Source: JAUWKC01 sp035529895 (GTDB lineage: Bacteria; Planctomycetota; Phycisphaerae; Sedimentisphaerales; Anaerobacaceae). From it: 64,000 bases of DNA. The position numbers were made by a program, and so were the translations under genes. Below the pieces are notes generated by a model. The model saw nothing but the letters and a program-made list of their open reading frames with translations. It was not told the DNA's origin and did not search any database. Of this stretch, positions 1-9,100 are shown in pieces (the first letter of the stretch is position 1; every line of letters begins with the position of its first letter). Where the stretch lies: positions 62,001-126,000 of the forward strand of contig DATKVV010000005.1 of NCBI GenBank assembly GCA_035529895.1. The letters run 5' to 3'.

Positions 1-1
1 C

Positions 2-37
2 GAAATGTTCGGCCATATCCAAAATATCGGGCGTTGA
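2..37 (+). CDS. fliQ: Probable C-terminal end of FliQ (partial)
   Basis: An open frame enters from the left edge and ends in TGA at 35-37, giving EMFGHIQNIGR. It stops three bases before the fliR ATG. FliQ is the small two-helix export-gate protein that normally precedes FliR, so position is the main evidence. Only eleven residues are visible, so the identity is an inference from gene order. Confidence 0.5.
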   Translation, partial: EMFGHIQNIGR

Positions 38-40
38 TTC

Positions 41-793
41 ATGGAGTTGTTCGTCGAAAAACTGCTCGGCTTTATGATGGTGCTGACAAGAATCTCAGCG
101 TTTTTTCTGTTACTGCCCGTTTTCGGCTGGAAAAGCATTCCGGTCAGGGCCAAAGCCGGGATGATTGTGCTAATAGCGATTTTTTTCTCAATGATAACGC
201 GGCCGCCTCTCGATGCGAAACAGGCATCCGTATTGAAGGCAATAATGTTGATAGCTAACGAGGCGACCTACGGGTTGGCTCTGGGATCAATCGTCGCGGT
301 TCTGTTTTCGGCAGTTAAATTATGCGGCCAAATCATCGAACGAGAAATGGGCCTGACAATGGCAGAGATATTAGACCCATTGACGGGCGAGAGCACCATG
401 CCGCTGGCCGGCCTGCTGGAGATGATATTCATAGTCCTGTTCTTCAGTGCCAACGGCCACCACCTTTTTTTATTAATAATATCGAGAAGCTACGATACCT
501 TTCCGCCGGGCAGCATCCCAACGGTCTCAGTTTTGGTGGGCGGAATAACCGAGGCAGGTTCAGCCCTCTTAATGGCCGGCCTTCGACTGGCCGCACCGAT
601 GCTGGCAACGTTCTTGGTGTTTCTGGTTGTGTTGGCTGTATTAGCACGCATTGTGCCGGAAATGAATATACTCTTCATAAGCTTGCCATTGCGTGTAGGC
701 CTGGGGTTATTAATGATGGTGATATTTTTGCCGCTCATTAGCGGATTCACGGGTGAGCTTGCCAATTGGATGAGTAAACTGCTGCCCTTGTAA
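41..793 (+). CDS. fliR: Flagellar export-gate membrane protein FliR
   Basis: This 250-residue protein has the FliR family length and is almost entirely hydrophobic, with about six membrane segments. Family features visible are the GWKSIPVRAKAG stretch near residue 30, the GLTMAEILDPLTGESTMPLA region near residue 105, and NILFISLPLRVGLGLL near residue 205. FliR joins FliP and FliQ in the export channel at the centre of the MS ring. It lies just after the fliQ end and before flhB, the usual order. The ATG at 41 fits the family N-terminus, MELFVEKLLGFMMVLTRISA. Confidence 0.96.
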   Translation: MELFVEKLLGFMMVLTRISAFFLLLPVFGWKSIPVRAKAGMIVLIAIFFSMITRPPLDAKQASVLKAIMLIANEATYGLALGSIVAVLFSAVKLCGQIIEREMGLTMAEILDPLTGESTMPLAGLLEMIFIVLFFSANGHHLFLLIISRSYDTFPPGSIPTVSVLVGGITEAGSALLMAGLRLAAPMLATFLVFLVVLAVLARIVPEMNILFISLPLRVGLGLLMMVIFLPLISGFTGELANWMSKLLPL

Positions 794-904
794 AGTTAGA
801 GTTTAGGCATGTGGCAGATAGAGTTGTGAAGTGCACAAAGGCATAAGAGAACTTATGTCTTGTGCATTTGTGGCTTACGCAGTACTTCGTCAGAGGTCGA
901 GAGA

Positions 905-1975
905 ATGCCAGAGCAACCTGCGGCTGAAAGGACCGAACAACCGACTCAGAGGAGGCTGGAGAAGGCCAGGAGCGAGGGCAAAGTGCCACAAAGCCAGGAG
1001 TTGCCATCGGTTGTGACGCTTCTGGTACTGGTAGCGACGGTAGCCCTGCTGGCGCCAAGCCTGTTCCAATGGCTCGCCACCCAAGTAAAGCAAGGCATGC
1101 TGGCAGGTAAATTGCCGGTTTTTGCCAGCGGCAGGGCATTTATGAACTTTATCAACGGCAAGATCACCGATACGATACTTGTTATCTGCCCTATTCTTAC
1201 TGCACTTTTGGCAGCATCTGCGCTGTCCTGTATCGCCATCAGCGGCTGGAACTTCGCACCGGCAGCTATAAGACTGCGATGGGATGTGATAAATCCGGCA
1301 TCCGGGCTGGAGAAACTTGTAAATGCTCGCTCACTGGTACACTTTGCGGTCTCGGTGCTAAAATTGCTTTTTGTCTCAATTATCGTCTGGCTGTATCTGC
1401 GGACCAGGCTTGACACGTTGGCCGCACTCCGATGGGCCTGGTCTGCACAGATAATAGCAGTCACCGGAAAGATAATATTAGGGTTGATGATCCGTATTGG
1501 AATTGCGCTGCTAATCATAGCGCTTGCCGACGCCATGTACCAGAAATGGAAATATATCCAGGAACTGAAAATGACGCGTCAGGAAGTAAGACAGGATCTC
1601 AGGGATACGGAAGGCTCGCCGGAAGTGAAAGGCCGAATCCGAAGGATCCAGTTTGAGCTGGCCCTGCGGCGAATATCGGCGGAAGTGCCCAAGGCAACCG
1701 TTGTACTTGTGAACCCGACCCATGTGGCCGTAGCGCTGCGTTACGAGGCCAAGACGATGGAAGCGCCCCTGGTGGTGGCAAAAGGCGCAGGCCATTTGGC
1801 AGAAAAAATCAGAGAAACCGCCCGGGCTTACGGTGTGCCCGTCGTCAGAAGACCGGAATTGGCCAGAACAATATATTCAACGGTGGAGCCCGGCGAATTT
1901 ATACCGGAAACATTGTATGTGGCAGTAGCAGAGGTGCTGGCTATGATCTACCGTCTGCGGCACAGCAAAGTGTAA
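905..1975 (+). CDS. flhB: Flagellar export-switch protein FlhB
   Basis: FlhB sits beside FlhA in the export apparatus and switches specificity from rod/hook to filament substrates. The autocleavage motif NPTH is intact at residues 270-273, followed by the conserved VALRY stretch. The N-terminus ERTEQPTQRRLEKARSEGKV is typical, followed by four membrane helices. The frame is open upstream to 860, but the ATG at 905 restores the family N-terminus and follows a purine-rich stretch (GAGGTCGAGAGA), giving 356 residues, the usual size. The 111-base gap after fliR holds no recognisable gene. Confidence 0.96.
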   Translation: MPEQPAAERTEQPTQRRLEKARSEGKVPQSQELPSVVTLLVLVATVALLAPSLFQWLATQVKQGMLAGKLPVFASGRAFMNFINGKITDTILVICPILTALLAASALSCIAISGWNFAPAAIRLRWDVINPASGLEKLVNARSLVHFAVSVLKLLFVSIIVWLYLRTRLDTLAALRWAWSAQIIAVTGKIILGLMIRIGIALLIIALADAMYQKWKYIQELKMTRQEVRQDLRDTEGSPEVKGRIRRIQFELALRRISAEVPKATVVLVNPTHVAVALRYEAKTMEAPLVVAKGAGHLAEKIRETARAYGVPVVRRPELARTIYSTVEPGEFIPETLYVAVAEVLAMIYRLRHSKV

Positions 1976-1992
1976 AGCAAGAGGCCAAAGAG

Positions 1993-3690
1993 GTGAACCA
2001 GGATACGAAAAGCCGGACACGACAGATGCAATGTGAAGCGACAATTGTTTGCCGCAACGATTTTCTTTTAATATCGGGAGCAATTGCAGTTGTCGGGGGA
2101 CTTTTATTTCCGCTGCCGACTCATATTCTTGACGTGCTTTTGATTTTTACCGTCTCTTTAACAGCAGGCACCTTGATAATTACTTTCTCGGCACAGGGGG
2201 CTTTGCAGGTTCAGAGTTTTCCATTATTCATTGTGCTGGTTACGACCCTGCGTATGGCCTTGAGCATAACCTGCGCCAAACTGATACTGGTGCAGGGCAA
2301 TGGCGGGACCATCGTTAACCTCCTGGCCCGGCTCATTGTCGGCGGCAATTTAATGCTTACGATTTGCGTCTTTGGTCTGCTGACGGCCGTTATCTTCGCA
2401 GTTGTCTGTAAAGCGGTTACAGACATCAACCACACGGGGACAGAATTTATTTCAGATATTGTTCCCGTCAGGCAAGTTGTTATTAACAGCGACTTTCACG
2501 TCGGCGCTATCGACCGGAGCCAAGTGTCCGCCCTGCGGGCGAAAATTGTTCGTGAAGTCGGTTTTTTTGTTGCGATGGGCGGCGTCGCCAAGTTTCTGCT
2601 TTGTGATGCTGTGATCGAAGTTTTGGTTATCGCCGTCACTGTCGGGGCTTCAATAGCTATGGGAATAGCAGCGGCAGCATCCAAAGAAATATCGGCAAAG
2701 ATATATACACCTTTGTCCGTCGCGGCGGGAATAGTCACGCAGCTATCCGTCTTGATTGTCGCCGTGGCCTGTGATTACCTTGTCCGGAAAAGCTCGGTTC
2801 CCATCGCCTCTGACGCCCCGTTCCCGGAATGCCGACGCGGCGGCAACGAAAGAATCAAAGTCGCTGCCAGCGAAGTAATGTCACCCCGGAAAACCAAACC
2901 TCAACACAGCAAAAGCGGAATCGCGATTGATAACATTGCAGTGGTTGAGTCAACATTCACCGCGAGTAAACTGGGCGAAATCAACAATGCAACGGAACTT
3001 ATTGGCACCGACAGTGACAAAGAAGCGGTTGCCGAAGACCTTGAATTGGCCGACGAATCCCAAGACATCAACAGCCACAGCAGACAAGAAGAGCGAAGTT
3101 TTTGGGTCAGCCGTGAAATTAACGACAGCCGTAGTTACGAGATGATTGCGGAGTTAATCGAAAGCAACTCAGGCGAGAGGGTCAAAAAAATACTGATGGC
3201 CGCGGGGAGCGTCGCCGAGCTACCTGTAACCATACCCGTTAATGTTGCGATGCGTCTGGCACAAGCAAATAAGAGGTGTTTACTGGTAGACCTCGATTTC
3301 GAAAGACATGCCATATCAAAGGTTTTTGACGTTGACAACTTAAATCCTGGAGACAATTTACAGGCAAAGGCCATCGCAACCTGCGTCAACAGTTTGTGGG
3401 TCTGGCCGGCAAGCAGCTTTTGCAAACTCGATGAGAGTTTCGAGACGGTATTGCCAGACGGTGTGATTAGGGCCCTGGAGAATCAGTACGACTATCTCCT
3501 GATGTACGCCCCCAATATGAGGTCACTGCCTCATTGGGAGCAAGTTACCAATTCTATTCATGCAGCAATGCTTTTTGGAAACGCAAGCACGGAAGTTGAA
3601 GCTTCCTGCATCCGCAATCTACACAGACTCATGATGGCTTACGATTGTAAAGTTATCAAACCGGCGGAAGTGTTTGCACAGGCTGTTTAA
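1993..3690 (+). CDS. FlhA-like membrane domain fused to a P-loop-less MinD/BY-kinase-like domain
   Basis: Residues about 20-270 align by eye with the FlhA export-gate membrane domain encoded at 53083. RMALSITCAKLILVQGNGG matches RLSLNVASTKLILLHGNAG, and the RAKIVRE region matches RAKIVKE. The cytoplasmic FlhA C-domain is missing. After a polar linker (about 271-390), residues 394-560 resemble a ParA/MinD or BY-kinase fold: KKILMAAGSVAELPVTIPVN stands where the Walker A loop should be, followed by CLLVDLDFERHAISKVF and YDYLLMYAP. The P-loop lysine and glycines are gone, so ATP hydrolysis is unlikely. The conserved Asp of the FlhA AMDGASKF motif is Gly here (AMGGVAKF). It starts at GTG 1993 after AAGAG, 17 bases from flhB, in the normal flhA position. 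Function unknown; a regulatory or structural FlhA partner is possible. Decay is less likely because 565 codons remain open. Confidence 0.8.
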   Translation: MNQDTKSRTRQMQCEATIVCRNDFLLISGAIAVVGGLLFPLPTHILDVLLIFTVSLTAGTLIITFSAQGALQVQSFPLFIVLVTTLRMALSITCAKLILVQGNGGTIVNLLARLIVGGNLMLTICVFGLLTAVIFAVVCKAVTDINHTGTEFISDIVPVRQVVINSDFHVGAIDRSQVSALRAKIVREVGFFVAMGGVAKFLLCDAVIEVLVIAVTVGASIAMGIAAAASKEISAKIYTPLSVAAGIVTQLSVLIVAVACDYLVRKSSVPIASDAPFPECRRGGNERIKVAASEVMSPRKTKPQHSKSGIAIDNIAVVESTFTASKLGEINNATELIGTDSDKEAVAEDLELADESQDINSHSRQEERSFWVSREINDSRSYEMIAELIESNSGERVKKILMAAGSVAELPVTIPVNVAMRLAQANKRCLLVDLDFERHAISKVFDVDNLNPGDNLQAKAIATCVNSLWVWPASSFCKLDESFETVLPDGVIRALENQYDYLLMYAPNMRSLPHWEQVTNSIHAAMLFGNASTEVEASCIRNLHRLMMAYDCKVIKPAEVFAQAV

Positions 3691-3746
3691 GGGGCACATC
3701 CCGAGCCTCACGGCAAAGCGGGAATCAAAGCACTCTGACAAGCATT

Positions 3747-6119
3747 TTATTGTGTAACACCGAAACCCAAGGCAGCCAGTTGGTGGTGTATCAGAGCCAA
3801 TGTTTTCTCAAGACGGGCAAAGCGAGCTACCAACCTGGCTTCCGTTTTGGTGAGGCGGTCTTCCTCATCGTCAATTCTATCCTGGAGGTGCTTTGTTTGG
3901 TCGTCCACGTGTTCCTGGTCGATTTGGATGGAACCGGTAGTTACCTTGAGCATTTTATCCAGGGCGTCCTCCATCGCGCCTGCAAAGCCCTGTTTTACCC
4001 TGACCGTGGCGGTAAAGGTGCCGTTCTGACTTAAGTCAACGCTAAGCTGGAGGCCGTTCTCCGGATACACAGGGTAACCATTATCGTCAAAGGAACCATT
4101 ACCGGTGACGATATTGCCGCTAAATGCTGCATCCCGGTATGTGGATTCAGTTGAAAGCTTGATTTTGGCGCTGGTGATGGCCCCTCCGCTAACCACCACC
4201 TGAACGTCATAATTACCCGCTGTCGTGTAATCGCTGCTGGCACCGTAAAATTTGATAGTATTGCTGTTCGAACTGCCCGTCTTATCGGCTCCGATTATGG
4301 CAAGGACGCCCATATAGTCCGAAGCTATAGCCGCGTCGAAGACACTTGTGTTCAGGCTCAGCACTCCGTCCCGGTCAAGCTCAAGGCCGATTTGGCCCGG
4401 CATAAGGAAGGTGTCAATATCCGCAATAAACCCACTCGTCTGGGCGATAAGAGGTGTGATGAGCTGGGACCTTATCGTCGAGACGACATAATCTCCCATT
4501 AATAGGCCGGCGGTCTTTAGAACGTCATTATAGCCGGTCTTTTCCTTGATATAGACGACTGCAACATTATAGGCATTAATCATAGAATTAAGCTTTTCCT
4601 TGACCGACGCGATATCCCTGGTCAGAGTTATCTGCTCTCCGTTAGCGTCTGTCGTGTCGTGCAGGTGCAGAGTCATACCCTGGATGACGTCATCAATTGT
4701 GTTAGAGCTCCTGCTTATCCAGCCATCCTGTCCTTTAGTCTGCTCGGCAACCACATAATTGGCAGGAGTCGGAGGAGTCAGGCCGGTTGAGTTAATAACG
4801 AGCATGTTGACGTCACCCGCGGTATCGCGGAAAGTAAATGTCATTGTGCCCCCGCCGGCTTTGGTCAAATCATCACCGCTTACCGCTATATCGCCGGTGG
4901 AAACGTTCGGCAGGGCTTCAAGTGCGGCCTGTATCTGGGCGGTGGTGGCATTATAGGCTATGGTGCCCGTTGTTTGACCTTCATAAGTCAAGGTGAACGT
5001 GCCGGCAGTTGCCTCCTGGGAGAACGTCAGCGTTTGCTCTTCGGCCACCGCACTGGTTGAAGGAAATCCGTCCACTTTGATTTTTGCGTCCTGTGCCGCC
5101 TGAGTCTGCGTAAAGGTTCCCGGTGCGAAGTTTTCAAGACTTGCTGTTGTCGAGCCGCCTTCTGTCCAAATCGGCAATGTCAAGCTTGCGCCTGAACCAT
5201 TGTCGTCCCAATCCAAATCAATTAAAAGATTACTTGAGCCGGAGGTGTTATCGGTCAGGATAATCTTGCCGTTTTCAAAAGTCGCTTTGGCAATTCCATC
5301 GAAAGCATCATTAATCTTGGAAATAAGATGCCCGACTGTGGTATATTGGGTAACGTTAAGGTCTACGTGCCCTATGGGCTGAGCTATGGGGGCGCCGTTA
5401 TGGTCGGTGCCGGTTATTTCAATGTGCTCGCCGCCCGCGAGCGTCCCGCTGAACTGGTCGAGGTCCACAATTTTCGTACTCAACGTGGCGTTATCACCGC
5501 CGTCGGTAAGTTCACTTTTAGCCTGCCACACCTTAGTACTGCTCGCATTGATGAAGATCTTATAATCCGTCCCGGCTTCATTACCGTTTAACACCAGGTG
5601 GTAGGCATTATTATAGTAGAGAAGACTTGCGGTAACACCGGGATTATTCGCGTCGTTGTTTATCAGGCCGACAAGGTCCTCCAGTGTGGTGGTCGAAGTG
5701 GTAGTTATGCTTGTCTCTTTGTGGTTGTAAGAGTAAATAAAAGTGCCTTGTCCCACATAATCTTCGACGTACTCAAGACCGTTCGTATGAACCCATCGCT
5801 CAGCCGTCGCCAACTGGTTGATTACAACCGTGTGATTGCCTTCGAAGGCGTTATAGGCTGCGTCGGCTGTCAATTTGTCGCTGTCGCTGGAAACCGTTGT
5901 GAAGGCGCGCAGCTCATTAGCATCGGAAAGAGCACCAACCGAGCTTTTCAAGGTGCTGAGCTTGGTTTCCAAGGTACTCAGAGCGTTTTGTTTTTCTTCC
6001 CAAAGGCTTTTGCGCTGCTGGTACATGTTGAGCGTACGGCGCTCAACAGCCATTAGCTGGGCGATGAGTGTATTCGTATCAATACCGGTCAAAAGACCTG
6101 GAAGACGCAATGTTGACAT
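3747..6119 (-). CDS. fliD: Flagellar filament cap / hook-associated protein 2, FliD
   Basis: FliD caps the filament tip and guides flagellin assembly. The N-terminus LPGLLTGIDTNTLIAQLMAV and the following coiled coil (residues 25-65) are diagnostic, and the C-terminus is a second coiled coil (about 735-785). At 790 residues it is much longer than the usual 450-500 because of added central domains. One insert, about residues 357-452, has the pattern TLTFSQ..GTFTLTYEGQTT..IAYNATTAQIQAALEALPNV and recurs in the hook protein encoded at 40482-42503. It converges with the gene at 1993-3690 and is last in the minus-strand run, with its own sigma-28-like promoter. Confidence 0.93.
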   Translation of the reverse strand: MSTLRLPGLLTGIDTNTLIAQLMAVERRTLNMYQQRKSLWEEKQNALSTLETKLSTLKSSVGALSDANELRAFTTVSSDSDKLTADAAYNAFEGNHTVVINQLATAERWVHTNGLEYVEDYVGQGTFIYSYNHKETSITTTSTTTLEDLVGLINNDANNPGVTASLLYYNNAYHLVLNGNEAGTDYKIFINASSTKVWQAKSELTDGGDNATLSTKIVDLDQFSGTLAGGEHIEITGTDHNGAPIAQPIGHVDLNVTQYTTVGHLISKINDAFDGIAKATFENGKIILTDNTSGSSNLLIDLDWDDNGSGASLTLPIWTEGGSTTASLENFAPGTFTQTQAAQDAKIKVDGFPSTSAVAEEQTLTFSQEATAGTFTLTYEGQTTGTIAYNATTAQIQAALEALPNVSTGDIAVSGDDLTKAGGGTMTFTFRDTAGDVNMLVINSTGLTPPTPANYVVAEQTKGQDGWISRSSNTIDDVIQGMTLHLHDTTDANGEQITLTRDIASVKEKLNSMINAYNVAVVYIKEKTGYNDVLKTAGLLMGDYVVSTIRSQLITPLIAQTSGFIADIDTFLMPGQIGLELDRDGVLSLNTSVFDAAIASDYMGVLAIIGADKTGSSNSNTIKFYGASSDYTTAGNYDVQVVVSGGAITSAKIKLSTESTYRDAAFSGNIVTGNGSFDDNGYPVYPENGLQLSVDLSQNGTFTATVRVKQGFAGAMEDALDKMLKVTTGSIQIDQEHVDDQTKHLQDRIDDEEDRLTKTEARLVARFARLEKTLALIHHQLAALGFGVTQ

Positions 6120-6156
6120 TTTTGTCTGCCTTGCTTAAGTTTTCACACTATACTAA

Positions 6157-6183
6157 TTATCGTTGAAAAACACGTTCCATTTA
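6157..6183 (-). promoter_or_regulatory. Sigma-28 (FliA)-type promoter for fliD
   Basis: Read on the minus strand, TAAA (6183-6180) is followed after exactly 17 bases by CGATAA (6162-6157; the full -10 is AACGATAA). This is the spacing of the sigma-28 consensus TAAAGTTT-N11-GCCGATAA. It lies 38 bases upstream of the fliD ATG. A sigma-28 promoter is expected for a late filament-cap gene, and fliA is encoded in this window. Confidence 0.65.
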
Positions 6184-6194
6184 ACTTTTCTATC

Positions 6195-9100
6195 CTAACT
6201 TGCTGACAAACAGGCTGCGGGGCTCTCTTGGGCACATTCGGCCAGAAGGAGCTCACACTTTCGAAATAGCTGCCTAACTCGCGTGTTTGCCGGGTCGGCT
6301 GTCAGATACTCACCCAGCTCCAAACGGGCCTTTTCAAAAGCGAGCCTGGACATTACCGGCTGTTTGGACTGGAGATAGCGGCGGCCTATTTCAAAAAATG
6401 TGGCTCCAACCAAAGACTTGGCGCAAAGCTGTCTCATATCGCCAGGTATCTTGCTCCAATCAATGTCAGGGAACAATTCATCGCAAGGGAAGGTATCGAG
6501 AAAACGTAACATGACATCGAAATGGTTTCCGGCCTTGTCGGTATTCATTAGTGCGGTCGAAAGGCTCTCCGGCTGCATCCGCCTCAGATGTAAGGCCTGG
6601 GGCAAATGGTGTTCCTTGAGGCCGGCTTTTACAAAACGCCGCATCATATCGTAGTCTTCGGCTATTATCAGACCCTCGTCGTAAAGTCCAATACTGTCGA
6701 AGACGCTCCTTCTTATGCCGAGCCTGAACGGCACTACGGGGTGGCCGTAACGAAAGAGGTCTCTTATTAGATGCCCGCGATGCCGGTACTGCGGCTTGTT
6801 CATTATCTTTATCGGATTACCATGGCCATCAATCAGGAGGACATCACTATATACAAGGTCCGCCGCGGGACACTTTTCAAACTCCTTGAGGTGCGAAATA
6901 ATAGAATCGGGAGCCATCATATCATCTGCATCCAGGGGCATAATATACTGCCCTCCGGCCTGTTTTATGGCATGGTTTCGTGCGCGGGATGGACCGCCGT
7001 TCTCCTGATATGTATATTTGACCCTGTCATCACTATAACGCAGGATTTCCTCTTTGGTATTGTCCGTGGAACCGTCGTCGACGATTATAAGCTCAAATTT
7101 TGGATAACTTTGAGTCAGCACGCTCTCAATTGCCTCGCCGATATACTCCTGACAATTGTAGACGGGCATTATCACCGAAACGAGAGGGTCGCTTGCACCG
7201 GGTCGGTAATGAGGTATCACCATCAACCTGCCTGTAGTTTCATTCGCCCCCATGCTTTTGGGCGGTTCGGATAAGAGACTCGCATCTGAAGCGTCCTTTG
7301 CAATAAGATCATTAACTTTTTCGAGCAACTGTGATACCTGGGCGTCCTCACCGAGCTTAATCAGGTAACTATAAAGAATCATTCTTGCTTGTTTATACCT
7401 GCCGCACATCCTCCAGGCCGCACTGCAGTTAAGGGTGGTATTCTTGTCATATGGATTGACATGATATGCTTTGACCAGGTATTCCAGCGCCTCATTAGTG
7501 CTGCCCTCATTCATCGAGAGCACACCAAGGTTGTTCAGCGCCATCTGATGCCGGCCATACTTTTCAACCAGACCCATCAGCATTGACTTGCACTTTTGCG
7601 TGTCGCCTCGATGGAGCATAATCAATGCCTGCAGCAACAACAGATCGGGCTGCTCAGGGTATCTTTGTAAGAGCCGGTCACATTCGGCAAGGGCCTTTTC
7701 AATATCATTGCTTTCGAACAACGCCTTGACTTTATTAACCTGCCGGGCGACATTAAGTCTGTCCCACATCGTCGAGACATACTTCGCAGCTTTGGTAATA
7801 CTGAAATTGTCACGTGCAAAGTCAATCGCCTTGCGGCGGATGGAGGGGTCGCTGTCGACTACTGTCATAGCCCTGACTATTGTCTCGGCCAGTTTTTCAG
7901 GTGTGTTGGGCGAATACAACAGCCCTGTCCGACCATCTACCAAAGTAGCCCCCACGCCTCCAACGCTATGCACCACGGGGACGCATCCGCAAGCCTGTGC
8001 CTCCACGGTCACAAGGCCAAAACTCTCCAGCCTGGACGGCAGGCACAATACGCCGTGCTTTGAATACACTTCCGGCATATCCGCGTTATCAACGTAACCG
8101 TGGAAATAGACGCCTTCGGGTTTGGCTCTCTTTAGCCAGTTGCCATAGTCATCGCCGCCCCGCCACATCGCCCCATCTCCATAAATATGAAGTTCGGCTT
8201 CTGGGAGTTGTCGGCGGACCAATCGAAAAGCATCCAACAGAATATGGATGCATTTATGTGGATGAAGACCGCCGGCAAACATGATGGACCGATTGTTCCT
8301 GCTTACCTCTCCGGGCAAATATATATCGGTGTCTATCAGGTTGGGAATAGTCAGCAACTTATCCGGCGGTATGCCCTGGCCACACAGGAAGGCCCTATGT
8401 AATTCAGACAGGCAAATCACGGCATCAAAATCATTCATGTGGGCCAGTGATACAGGGTCGTCGGCTTCCCAACAGTGCTGGTATAACACCCAAATCTGGC
8501 CGGCAGGCTTGGTCACGCCCTTGAAATACCTGACGTGCGTAGCGAAGAATACTGCGTCGTAATCCGCCAAAAACTCTTCTCTTTTGTCGGGCGAAGGCAG
8601 GGGGACGGCCTGGAAAGATTCGAACTGCTCGGGGTGACGCACGAGATCGCCAGTCAGATGAATCGCCACACCGGGCCGGCAACGCGATACGGCCTTGGCA
8701 AAGTTAAGCACGGCTATTACGGTCCCGGCGGGGCTGCTGTCGGAGTTGCCTATTCTATCGAAATAGAAAAGAATTCTTGTCGGCGAAAAACCTGTCTCCT
8801 GCTTACCAAAGAACGCCCAGTGCCAATATCCCTCACCATACGCATCCTGTGTGTCAATCGAGTCCTTGGTTAAGCCGCACTCTTCTATAAGCCCTTCAAT
8901 CTCCGCTTTAGTCCAGCGCACGTTAGGTTCGTAGGGTCGCAACTCGGCGTCTTGTGTGCTGCGATGCAACTCTGCGAACTGGCACAGGAATCTGCCGTTC
9001 GGGGAAAGTTTCCCGGAGAGCCCCCGGATATAGTCTTTAACCAAATCACGAGTCAAATGCTGAAAGACAATGATTTCGTAAACGAGGTCTATATTACCCG

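Noticed and set aside
820..840. TGGCAG...TTGT upstream of flhB as a sigma-54 site.
   Set aside because: Spacing is six rather than five bases and the -12 element lacks TTGC.
3691..3746. Weak TCCCG/CGGGA pairing between convergent genes.
   Set aside because: The stem is only five pairs with a long loop and no T-run, so no terminator is called.
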